5,374 bases of DNA, taken from assembly GCA_041591915.1 (NCBI GenBank), contig JBFHRB010000228.1:1-5374 (forward strand), in the 5' to 3' direction. Within the stretch, counting starts at the first letter, position 1. Each line of letters starts with the position of its first letter. Below the pieces are notes generated by a model, which was not told the origin of the DNA, did no database searches, and saw only the letters and a program-made list of their open reading frames with translations. Below are positions 1 to 5,374 of this stretch, in pieces. Source of the DNA: JBFHRB01 sp041591915. Lineage in GTDB: Bacteria > Actinomycetota > Nitriliruptoria > Nitriliruptorales > Nitriliruptoraceae. A program made the position numbers and the translations under genes.

Positions 1-1385
1 GTCGCCTCGTCGTCGATCTCGACGAGGTGCAGCGTGGCGTGCGCCTGCCGGGTCGCGAGCGGCCCTCGTGCCCCGAGCAGGTCGGCCCGAGTGAGCGGAG
101 CACGGAACTGCAGGTCCGCGTCGTGGACGGCGTCGGGCAGGCTTGCGTTCTCGGTCCCGACCCGGACGCGGTCACCCTCACGTTTCACCGACATCACGCG
201 ACGGAGGAGCCCCTGGGGTGCGACACCGGGCACCTCGTAGGACACGATGACGTCGCCAGCGACGACGTTGGGAGCGCCTGCCGCGGCGAAGACGAGGACG
301 CCACCCTCCTCCTCGGCGACCAGCGCCTTGCGTGCGGCCGCGTCGAGGACGACGGTCGTGTCCGGCACGACGGCAGGCCGCCCCTCGACCGCGCCCGCGG
401 CGGTGAGCGTGGCGTCGCAGACCGCGGCGGCCCCACCGAGCGCGAGGACCGCGACCGGGTCGAGCGACCGGATCTGCTGCGCGACGGCCTCGGGCAGCCC
501 ACCGCAGGACGGGACGAGCATGACGGGTCCGTCCCTGAGTGCCCCTGCCGCGACCGCGTCGGCGAACAGGTCGCCACGCGCGAGGTACACGACCTCCGCG
601 AACGAGCCATCCGGTGACAGGCCGAACTGGTGCTCGGCGATCCGGGCCGCGGTCGCGTATCGGTCCGCGCCGGCCAGGCGCTGCGTCGGCCGTCCGCCGG
701 CGGCGGACAGGACCGTCTGGTCGCTGAGGGCCGCCGGCCCGCCGAGGGCGACGACGGTGGGTGGGCGCAGGCGGGCGATCTCATCCCGTACGACCTTCGG
801 AGGCTCACCGGTCGGCGGGACCAGGATGATCGGCCCGCCCGTCAGCGAGCCGCCCGCGACGGCGTCCGGCGAGTTCGCGGCGGACGCGAGGTAGACCACG
901 TCGGACCCGTCGGGGAACCCGCGCTGGGCGATCCGCACGGCCGTCTCGTAGCGATCGGCCCCGGCCACACGCGCCCGCGCACGCCCCGCCGCCGCCGCGA
1001 TTAGGACGTCCTCGCACACTGCTGCCTCGCCGCCCAGGGCGATCACCGTCTGCGGGGACAGGCGGGTGATCTCCGCGGTGACCGGTGCAGGCAGCTTTCC
1101 GCACGAGGGGACGAGCAGGACGGGGCCGTCCGTCAGCGTGCCCGCCGCCAGCACGTCGGCGAACACGTCGGCACGCGCGATGTACACGACCTCGGCGCCG
1201 CCCGGGAACGCCCGCTCGCTGATGGCTGCCGCCGTGGCGTAGCGGTCGGGTCCGGAGACGCGCCCCACGTCCCGCGATGCACGCGCTTCCGCGGTGGCGG
1301 GCACGACGATCACGAGGCCGAGGACCAGGGCCAGCGCGAGGATGGGGGACGCGAAGCGTCGAGCACCCGCGAGCGACCGGTTCAT
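1..1385 (-). CDS. Secreted cell wall-binding repeat 2 protein, three modules, C-terminus cut by window edge
   Basis: A secreted, probably wall-attached protein; 461 residues are visible and no stop is reached at the left edge. The ATG at 1383-1385 is chosen because it begins a clean signal peptide: basic MNRSLAGARR, hydrophobic core about 11-29, AxA cleavage sites near 32-36. Three cell wall-binding repeat 2 modules follow, at about residues 42-134, 139-230 and 236-332, each opening R(V/L)(S/A)G(P/A)DRY and ending in an LGG(x)AA turn. Such modules are known in other bacteria to hold proteins non-covalently on the cell wall; that role is transferred by family. Modules 1 and 3 each carry a Cys pair (95/124 and 294/323) that module 2 lacks. 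Residues about 343-430 form a separate domain containing GDVIVS and GLLRRV, a pattern I recall from other secreted bacterial proteins; its function is unknown. No good Shine-Dalgarno precedes the ATG. The enzymatic or adhesive part, if any, would lie beyond the window. Confidence 0.9.
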   Translation of the reverse strand, partial: MNRSLAGARRFASPILALALVLGLVIVVPATAEARASRDVGRVSGPDRYATAAAISERAFPGGAEVVYIARADVFADVLAAGTLTDGPVLLVPSCGKLPAPVTAEITRLSPQTVIALGGEAAVCEDVLIAAAAGRARARVAGADRYETAVRIAQRGFPDGSDVVYLASAANSPDAVAGGSLTGGPIILVPPTGEPPKVVRDEIARLRPPTVVALGGPAALSDQTVLSAAGGRPTQRLAGADRYATAARIAEHQFGLSPDGSFAEVVYLARGDLFADAVAAGALRDGPVMLVPSCGGLPEAVAQQIRSLDPVAVLALGGAAAVCDATLTAAGAVEGRPAVVPDTTVVLDAAARKALVAEEEGGVLVFAAAGAPNVVAGDVIVSYEVPGVAPQGLLRRVMSVKREGDRVRVGTENASLPDAVHDADLQFRAPLTRADLLGARGPLATRQAHATLHLVEIDDEA

Positions 1386-1440
1386 CCCGAGCCGATTCCA
1401 TGCGGTTCGGCCGGGGACGGCCGAGGAGCACCCACCAGCA

Positions 1441-1469
1441 AGTATCCGGCAGAACGCTGAACCTGGGAA
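1441..1469 (-). promoter_or_regulatory. Candidate promoter for the minus-strand wall-binding gene
   Basis: On the minus strand, TTCCCA (1464-1469) and GATACT (1441-1446) are separated by 17 bases. Each matches the housekeeping sigma -35/-10 consensus at four of six positions. Initiation would fall near 1434, giving a leader of about 50 bases before the ATG at 1385. The site lies beyond the tRNA terminator, which fits the gene needing its own promoter. Such matches occur by chance, so this is only a candidate. Confidence 0.25.
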
Positions 1470-1554
1470 GTGACTACCCCGAGAATCCCCCGCTCGATCT
1501 AGCCGACGTTGCAGGGACCAGTGTGATGGGGGCAGGCGGCGTGTCGGCGAGAAG

Positions 1555-1588
1555 CGAAGAGGCGGCTCCGAGTGGAGCCGCCTCTTCG
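1555..1588 (-). terminator. Strong hairpin just downstream of tRNA-Ser, probable terminator
   Basis: A perfect inverted repeat: CGAAGAGGCGGCTCC pairs with its complement across a 4-base loop (loop 1570-1573), giving a 15-bp stem. It begins two bases beyond the encoded CCA end of the tRNA on the minus strand. Position and stability fit a transcription terminator for the tRNA. The sequence after the stem on the minus strand is pyrimidine-rich (CTTCTC) but has no real U-tract, so it may be a tail-less terminator of the kind common in high-GC bacteria, or an RNA 3' processing signal. The perfect stem would also fold in a plus-strand transcript, but no plus-strand gene ends here. Confidence 0.75.
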
Positions 1589-1590
1589 TG

Positions 1591-1682
1591 TGGCGGAGGG
1601 AGAGGGATTTGAACCCTCGTGACCCTTGCGGGCCAACCCGCTTTCGAGGCGGGCGCACTAGGCCGGACTATGCGATCCCTCC
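1591..1682 (-). tRNA. tRNA-Ser, anticodon CGA, CCA encoded
   Basis: The minus strand folds as a complete class II tRNA. The acceptor stem GGAGGGA pairs with TCCCTCC, followed by discriminator G and an encoded CCA at 1591-1593. The D arm has a GCAT/GTGC stem. The anticodon stem CCCGC/GCGGG encloses the loop CTCGAAA, with anticodon CGA at 1644-1646, which reads the serine codon UCG. A long variable arm (about 18 bases, with a pairing GACCC-type helix) is the hallmark of serine and leucine tRNAs, and the T arm is GAGGG-TTCAAAT-CCCTC. The gene is 92 bases with CCA, 89 without. It is monocistronic as far as visible: a promoter-like pair lies upstream and a hairpin directly downstream. UCG is a frequent serine codon in the surrounding genes. 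Confidence 0.97.
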
Positions 1683-1693
1683 AGGGCGAGCGG

Positions 1694-1723
1694 AGGGTAC
1701 GACCTGGCAGTGGGGCCGGGCAA
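1694..1723 (-). promoter_or_regulatory. Candidate tRNA-Ser promoter
   Basis: On the minus strand, TTGCCC (1718-1723) and TACCCT (1694-1699) are separated by 18 bases. The -35 matches TTGACA at four positions; the -10 keeps the TAnnnT frame. Initiation about seven bases on would lie only a few bases upstream of the mature tRNA 5' end at 1682, a typical arrangement for tRNA genes. The match is modest; support comes mostly from position. Confidence 0.35.
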
Positions 1724-1962
1724 CCGGACCCGGCCCGGTCCGCGCGCACCGCACGTCGGCGGGCTGCCGTGACGGCCGCACGAGGCAGGCCGTACTGCCG
1801 GGCCCGGTCTGGACGCGATCAGCGGGCGTCGTGCAGGGCACATCGGCCTCCCCACGCGGGACCTATGCCAGTGCGGGCCGGAACCGGGCCGGCGTAACGT
1901 CGTAAGTTGGGTCTCCGGACGCCACGGAACGTGAAGGTCGGGGGCCGCGCGGAAGGGCCGCC
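1700..1962. other. Divergent intergenic region between tRNA-Ser and the plus-strand surface gene
   Basis: No convincing coding sequence is seen on either strand. It should hold the promoter of the gene at 1963, but no good consensus pair is visible. TAACGT (1895-1900) and TAAGTT (1903-1908) are possible -10-like hexamers without a matching -35. A small imperfect palindrome, CGGACC-6 bases-GGTCCG, sits at 1725-1742; it is short and GC-rich enough to be chance. Confidence 0.5.
1951..1957 (+). promoter_or_regulatory. Ribosome binding site deciding the start at 1963
   Basis: GGAAGGG lies five bases before the ATG at 1963. It is a close match to the anti-Shine-Dalgarno target at proper spacing and, with the signal peptide that begins directly at this ATG, fixes the start. 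Confidence 0.7.
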
Positions 1963-3543
1963 ATGCCCGTCGTGCGTGTCGCATCTCGCCGCCTCGCGAC
2001 AGCCCTCAGCATCACGATCGTCGCGCTGTGCGTGCAGCCCCTCGCCTCCCCGAGCCTCGCCGCGCCGGTCAACGACGACTTCGCCGACGCGACCGTCTTC
2101 TCGGTGCCCGGCCCGAGCCCGCTCGTGGGGACCAACGTCGGGGCGACGACCGAGTCGGGCGAGCCCGACCATTGCTTCCGCTGCGTCTACACCGAAGCGT
2201 CGGTGTGGTGGCGATTCACGCCGACGGCCACCGGCGACGTGACCTTCTCGGTGGCCGGCTCCTCGTTCGACGCCTACTTCGCCGTGTACGAAGGAGACAC
2301 GCTCGATGCGTTGCAGACGCGCCTGTGGCACGACCCCGGCCTGGACGACAAACCGGTGCAGGTCATCGCGGGGACGACGTACCACGTGGCGGTCGCGACC
2401 CGTCTCTACGGCGACACGGGGACCATCTCGCTCGCATTCACGTGGGTCGAGACGCTCCCGCCCGGCGAGCTCGTCGTCCAGAGCCCGCTCGGCAGCGAGG
2501 TCGAGCGGCTCGACCTCGGGACCGTGGCGGTCGGGGCGACGGCGACGCGGACGCTCTACGTCCGCAACGTCGGCACCGGGCCGCTGACCGTCGGCACCGT
2601 GACGTTGTCGATGCGCTCGTTCGCGTCGGGCGAGTACCGGATCGTGAGCGACACCGCGTCCGGTGCCGTCATCCCGCCCGGCCAGTACCGCCAGGTCGTC
2701 GTGGCGTTCGAGCCGACGTCGGCGCCCAGCGGCTCGCCCGAGGCGCTGCAGTACCTCGGCAACCTTCCCGGCCAGATGATGCAGTCCAGCCGGACCCTCT
2801 ACGACCCGGAGACGGGCCTGCCGTCCTTCATCTTCGTGTACGTCTACTTCCTCAACAGTGGCGGCTCGGGCTCGGCGGCCTGGACCGCGAAGGTCACGAG
2901 TGGCGGCGTCGAGCGGGACAGCGCAGCGGGCACGACGACGCTCGTCGGCGGTGACGCGTACGCGATGGTCACCCACACGTTTGCTTCCGGTTCGACGAAC
3001 GAGTCGCGCGTGGCCGTCACGCTGCCGAGCGACTTCAGCGCGACGCGCATCTTCACGCCGATGCCCCCGGCCGTCACGATGCCCGCGCTCACGGAGGTCC
3101 GGTCGGTCACCTTCGTCCGCCTTGCGGACGCAGTCCTCGTGATCCCCTCGGACGACGAGTCGGTCCAGCTGCAGACCCCACCCGCCCACATCGTCAGGCT
3201 GCACGGGACCGCTACGGGCGGAGGCGTCCCGCCACCGGCCGACGTGGCGCGGTGGTCGGGTGCGGATCGGTATGCGACGGCGGCGGCGGTGTCGGCGGCG
3301 GCGTTCCCGGGTGGGGCGGATGTGGTGTTCGTGGCGACGGGCGCGAACTTCCCGGATGCGTTGGCGGGTGGGCCTGCGGGTGGGGCGTTGGGTGGGCCGA
3401 TCCTGTTGACGGGCAAGGACAGTGTGCCGGCGGCGACGTTGGCGGAGATCGTCCGGTTGGGGCCGCAGCGGATCGTGATCCTGGGTGGCTCGGCCGCGGT
3501 GTCGGAGGCGGTCCGGGCGCAACTGCAGGCCCTCGTCCCCTGA
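1963..3543 (+). CDS. Secreted surface protein: PPC-like domain, split ASH-type domain, one cell wall-binding module
   Basis: A 526-residue exported protein. Residues 1-34 form a signal peptide (basic start, hydrophobic 11-25, cleavage near SLA-A). Residues about 35-161 resemble the beta-rich pre-peptidase C-terminal type of domain: NDDFADA opening, GTNVGATTESGEP, SVWWRFTP, and SFDAYFAVYEG; Cys71 and Cys74 (CFRC) lie close together. Residues about 183-256 match the first half of an ASH/choice-of-anchor D immunoglobulin-like domain (LDLGTVAVGATATRTLYVRN, then VVVAFEPTSAPSG). The expected last strands (IPSDDES...VRLHGTATG) appear only at about 389-418, so residues about 257-388 look inserted. 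A single cell wall-binding repeat 2 module fills 429-526; such modules are usually found in threes. No catalytic motif is visible, so a structural or adhesive surface role is inferred. It converges with the ATP-grasp gene, stop to stop, across 15 bases. Confidence 0.92.
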   Translation: MPVVRVASRRLATALSITIVALCVQPLASPSLAAPVNDDFADATVFSVPGPSPLVGTNVGATTESGEPDHCFRCVYTEASVWWRFTPTATGDVTFSVAGSSFDAYFAVYEGDTLDALQTRLWHDPGLDDKPVQVIAGTTYHVAVATRLYGDTGTISLAFTWVETLPPGELVVQSPLGSEVERLDLGTVAVGATATRTLYVRNVGTGPLTVGTVTLSMRSFASGEYRIVSDTASGAVIPPGQYRQVVVAFEPTSAPSGSPEALQYLGNLPGQMMQSSRTLYDPETGLPSFIFVYVYFLNSGGSGSAAWTAKVTSGGVERDSAAGTTTLVGGDAYAMVTHTFASGSTNESRVAVTLPSDFSATRIFTPMPPAVTMPALTEVRSVTFVRLADAVLVIPSDDESVQLQTPPAHIVRLHGTATGGGVPPPADVARWSGADRYATAAAVSAAAFPGGADVVFVATGANFPDALAGGPAGGALGGPILLTGKDSVPAATLAEIVRLGPQRIVILGGSAAVSEAVRAQLQALVP

Positions 3544-3562
3544 CGCGTGCAGCGGTCGTCAG
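3540..3562. repeat. Short inverted repeat spanning two convergent stop codons
   Basis: CTGACG (3540-3545) and CGTCAG (3557-3562) form a 6-bp stem around an 11-base loop. The left arm holds the TGA of the plus-strand surface gene and the right arm the TGA of the minus-strand ATP-grasp gene. It could act as a weak bidirectional stop to transcription, but there is no U-tract on either side and the stem is short. Confidence 0.3.
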
Positions 3563-4791
3563 CCGGCCTGGTCGCGCACCCACGCGCTGAGCAGGCCGCG
3601 GTAGTGGTCGACGAAGCGCTCGTGCTCGTGCTCGGGGAACGTCTGCTGCACGGTGCGGACGAGGAGCCCGTCGAACCACTCGCTGTCGACCAGGTCGAGC
3701 ATGACCTCGTCGATGTGGCCGAGGTGGGTCGCGACGAAGTCGTCGTAGGCGTCCTGCTGGAAGTAGTCGTCCGTGAGGGCCCGGTACGCGGCGAGCTTCT
3801 CCTCGTAGCCGAGGCTCTCGTCGTCGGCGACCTCGAACCAGCTGCGCAGGTCGAGGTTGATGTGCATGGGGCGGCCGGTCGCGGTGCAGAAGACCGCCCA
3901 CTTCACGAGGGTCTTCATCGCCCACGGGAAGTAGTAGTGCAGGCTGGTGAGCGACACGTCGGGGCAGGCGTTGGCGTAGTCGATCGGCCGGACCTCCTTG
4001 CCCGTGATCAGCGTCTCGCAGGAGTTGAACTCCCAGCGGAAGAACGCGTTCACGGTTCGGCCGATCGTGACGACCTCCTTGCCGACGTCGGCGTCGAGGA
4101 AGTCGTGGCTGACCTGGTAGCGGTCGAACATCGGGTTGCCGGGCTCGAACCGCATCGTCATCGTCTCTGCGCCGATCGACAGCGTCCGCACGAAGACGTC
4201 GAAGTCGACGGCCTTCTGCAGGTGCATGAGCCGCCTGCCGGACTCGTCGTAGTTCCTGGCCAGTTCCTCGTCGTTCTCGATACGGCTGACGCCGACCCAG
4301 GCGCCCCCGTCGTAGGGCTTCATGTAGATCGGGTACCCGATCTGCTGGGCGATGGCCGGCAGGTCGAAGGGCTGCAGGTACTTGTCCGCCGTGTAGGCGA
4401 AGCGGTTGTCCGCGGGCGGGTTCTTGTGCGGGATCAGCCAGGTCTCGGGGACCTTCATCCCGAGCCGCAGCATCGCGCAGTACGCGGCGTGCTTCTCCAT
4501 GGACTGGAAGGTGAACGGGTTGTTCATGAGGTAGACGCTGTTCATCAGCGACACCTTCTTGAGCCACTCGCGCGGCACGTAGTACCAGTGGGCGAGCCGG
4601 TCGATGACGAGGTCGTAGCGCGGCCTCGCGTTGAGCTCGAACGGCTCCACGGTGATGCGCTCGGTGGTGAACGTGTGGGTCGTCCCTCCGTGCTCGATGC
4701 GGAGGTCGAGGCGGCGGACGAGCTCCTCGAAGGTCGCGGCCCAGTCCTCCTCCATCCCGAGGAGCAGTCCGATCAGGTGGGTCTCGCTCAC
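3559..4791 (-). CDS. ATP-grasp ligase-like protein, substrate unknown
   Basis: A soluble protein of 410 residues with no signal peptide or membrane segment. ATP-grasp enzymes join a carboxylate to an amine or thiol through an acyl-phosphate; the specific reaction here is unknown. Numbering from the GTG at 4791: residues 99-119 (MEKHAAYCAML...VPETWLI) match the start of the ATP-grasp N-lobe with Lys100; YPIYMKPYDGGAWVGVSRI (153-171) supplies the nucleotide-binding Lys158 and glycine-rich loop; Glu254 (FRWEFNSCE) and Asp271/Asn274 (RPIDYANACPD) are likely Mg-ATP ligands. The C-terminal 120 residues are helical and acidic. The GTG at 4791 is preferred over another in-frame GTG at 4839, because GGGAGG lies five bases upstream and the extra 16 residues (ASASHAGDAQHREAS) look non-conserved. 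It lies 121 bases downstream of an esterase on the same strand, a pairing I recall from other genomes. RimK or glutathione-synthetase-like naming would be over-specific. Confidence 0.9.
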   Translation of the reverse strand: MSETHLIGLLLGMEEDWAATFEELVRRLDLRIEHGGTTHTFTTERITVEPFELNARPRYDLVIDRLAHWYYVPREWLKKVSLMNSVYLMNNPFTFQSMEKHAAYCAMLRLGMKVPETWLIPHKNPPADNRFAYTADKYLQPFDLPAIAQQIGYPIYMKPYDGGAWVGVSRIENDEELARNYDESGRRLMHLQKAVDFDVFVRTLSIGAETMTMRFEPGNPMFDRYQVSHDFLDADVGKEVVTIGRTVNAFFRWEFNSCETLITGKEVRPIDYANACPDVSLTSLHYYFPWAMKTLVKWAVFCTATGRPMHINLDLRSWFEVADDESLGYEEKLAAYRALTDDYFQQDAYDDFVATHLGHIDEVMLDLVDSEWFDGLLVRTVQQTFPEHEHERFVDHYRGLLSAWVRDQAG

Positions 4792-4796
4792 GCTCG

Positions 4797-4802
4797 CCTC
4801 CC
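4797..4802 (-). promoter_or_regulatory. Ribosome binding site deciding the ATP-grasp start
   Basis: GGGAGG on the minus strand, five bases before the GTG at 4789-4791. The alternative GTG at 4837-4839 has only a GAGG that abuts the codon with no spacer, which is badly placed for initiation. Confidence 0.6.
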
Positions 4803-4855
4803 GGTGCTGCGCGTCACCTGCATGGCTAGCAGATGCCACCCTCGCCCGCCGGTGG

Positions 4856-4878
4856 AAGGGCCGTGGGGACCACGCCTT
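4856..4878 (-). terminator. Possible weak hairpin between esterase and ATP-grasp genes
   Basis: On the minus strand AAGG-CGTGG pairs with CCACG-GC-CCTT across a 3-base loop (TCC), with a 2-base bulge on the 3' arm. It starts about 34 bases after the esterase stop. It could be a partial terminator or a mRNA-stabilising stem between the two genes, but it lacks a U-tract, and in DNA this rich in G+C short stems are common. Confidence 0.2.
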
Positions 4879-4912
4879 GCCCGACCCGCGCGCACCGACC
4901 CCCGCACGCGCC

Positions 4913-5374
4913 TCAGGACGTCAGTTCGTCGAGGTAGCGCGGCAGCATCGCCAGCCAGGTGTGCCACTCGTGCGGCCACTCGGTGCCCCACGGGTCCACG
5001 CGGTTCGGCACGCCCTTGTTGCCCAGCACCTCGGCCATGCGCCACGACTCGCCGACGTCCTCCCAGTCGCCCTGGCCGGATGCGAGCAGCACGAACCGCT
5101 CGCGGAGCCTGTCGAGCTGGGGCCCCTCGAGCCCCGGGAGGAAGTGGATCGGCGACGCGTAGTAGAGGTGGTCGCTCCACTGGTCCTCGTAGAACCGCTG
5201 CAACGAGTAGGTCCCGCTCATGCCGACGGCCGCACCGAAGACGTCCGGGAACCGACACACCAGCGCGACCGCGTTGAAGGCGCCGATCGAGGCGCCGGCC
5301 GCGACGATCGGCAGCTCGCCCTTGACGTCGCTGTGGATGGCCGGGACGACCTCATGGCGGACGGCATGGTGGAA
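4913..5374 (-). CDS. Alpha/beta-hydrolase esterase, C-terminal part; N-terminus beyond window
   Basis: The last 153 residues of a serine esterase of the 'esterase family protein' type (COG4947-like by recall); the start lies to the right of the window. Reading from the edge, GASIG (27-31) is the nucleophile elbow with Ser29, after a beta strand LPIVAA. GMSGTYSLQRFYEDQWSD (51-68) and YYASPIHFLP (71-80) match the family's conserved post-nucleophile segment. LLASGQGDWED (96-106) lies where the acid and an oxyanion-region loop are expected (Asp103 is a candidate), and WGTEWPHEWHTW (129-140) supplies the catalytic His, most likely His135. No internal stop or frameshift is seen. A start at the GTG at 5258-5260 would remove the nucleophile and is rejected. 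It is upstream of, and on the same strand as, the ATP-grasp gene, so the two may be co-transcribed. The substrate is unknown. Confidence 0.88.
   Translation of the reverse strand, partial: FHHAVRHEVVPAIHSDVKGELPIVAAGASIGAFNAVALVCRFPDVFGAAVGMSGTYSLQRFYEDQWSDHLYYASPIHFLPGLEGPQLDRLRERFVLLASGQGDWEDVGESWRMAEVLGNKGVPNRVDPWGTEWPHEWHTWLAMLPRYLDELTS

Noticed and set aside
27..894. Long plus-strand open frames (27-617, 247-894) opposite the minus-strand surface gene
   Set aside because: Their products are low-complexity Arg/Ala/Ser/Pro strings typical of antisense frames in high-GC DNA, and the minus strand here gives clear wall-binding modules with a signal peptide.
805..1431. Minus-strand open frame of 208 residues starting upstream of the surface gene start
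   Set aside because: It is out of frame with the wall-binding modules, and its product is Arg/Gly/Ala-rich with no signal peptide; the frame starting at 1385 explains the same DNA.
1880..1901. GGAAC ... CGTC as an ECF-sigma promoter for the plus-strand surface gene
   Set aside because: The two elements are only 13 bases apart, shorter than the roughly 16-base spacing of known ECF promoters, and both elements are very short.
1819..3522. A 567-residue minus-strand open frame opposite the plus-strand surface gene
   Set aside because: The product is Arg/Asp/Gly-rich without recognisable motifs, and it overlaps a plus-strand gene with a signal peptide, ribosome binding site and coherent domains. 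Long antisense frames are expected at this G+C content.
4913..5260. A free-standing 115-residue esterase-like small protein starting at the GTG at 5258-5260
   Set aside because: The frame stays open upstream to the window edge and includes the GASIG nucleophile motif, so this is the tail of a longer esterase and not a separate small gene.
3547..5277. A 576-residue plus-strand open frame opposite the ATP-grasp and esterase genes
   Set aside because: The sequence is a Val/Glu/Asp/Arg/Leu-rich shadow of the minus-strand codons. The minus strand encodes clear ATP-grasp and esterase motifs across the same bases.

Overview
The window is high-GC bacterial DNA (roughly 70% G+C) with GTC/GCC/CTC-rich codon use. 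The gene content, especially secreted proteins with 'cell wall-binding repeat 2' modules (the RxSGxDRYATA...FPGG...LGG pattern), suggests a high-GC actinobacterial-type organism such as a member of Nitriliruptoria or Acidimicrobiia. That taxonomic placement is inference from gene style, not proof.

Layout. (1) Bases 1-1385, minus strand: a secreted protein with a signal peptide, three cell wall-binding modules and a further C-terminal domain; it runs off the left edge. (2) Bases 1555-1682, minus strand: a tRNA-Ser (anticodon CGA, CCA encoded), followed two bases later by a strong 15-bp hairpin that probably terminates the tRNA transcript. Candidate promoters lie upstream of the tRNA and of the minus-strand surface gene. 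(3) Bases 1683-1962: a 280-base divergent intergenic region. (4) Bases 1963-3543, plus strand: a second secreted surface protein with an N-terminal pre-peptidase-C-like beta domain, an ASH/choice-of-anchor-D-type domain that looks split by an insertion of about 130 residues, and one C-terminal cell wall-binding module with distinctly different codon use. (5) Bases 3559-4791, minus strand: an ATP-grasp ligase-like protein, convergent with gene 4 across only 15 bases. (6) Bases 4913-5374, minus strand: the C-terminal part of an alpha/beta-hydrolase esterase (GASIG nucleophile motif), running off the right edge and upstream of the ATP-grasp gene on the same strand.

How they fit. Two unrelated surface proteins sharing the same wall-anchoring module flank a tRNA gene. 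To their right lies the end of an esterase / ATP-grasp pair that probably belongs to one functional unit, perhaps making and hydrolysing or modifying an amide- or ester-linked small molecule or peptide; its substrate cannot be read from the sequence. No CRISPR array, insertion sequence, integrase or phage gene is visible. I do not see a demonstrably new system. The best candidates for follow-up are the esterase/ATP-grasp pair, the split ASH domain, and the apparently transplanted wall-binding module.
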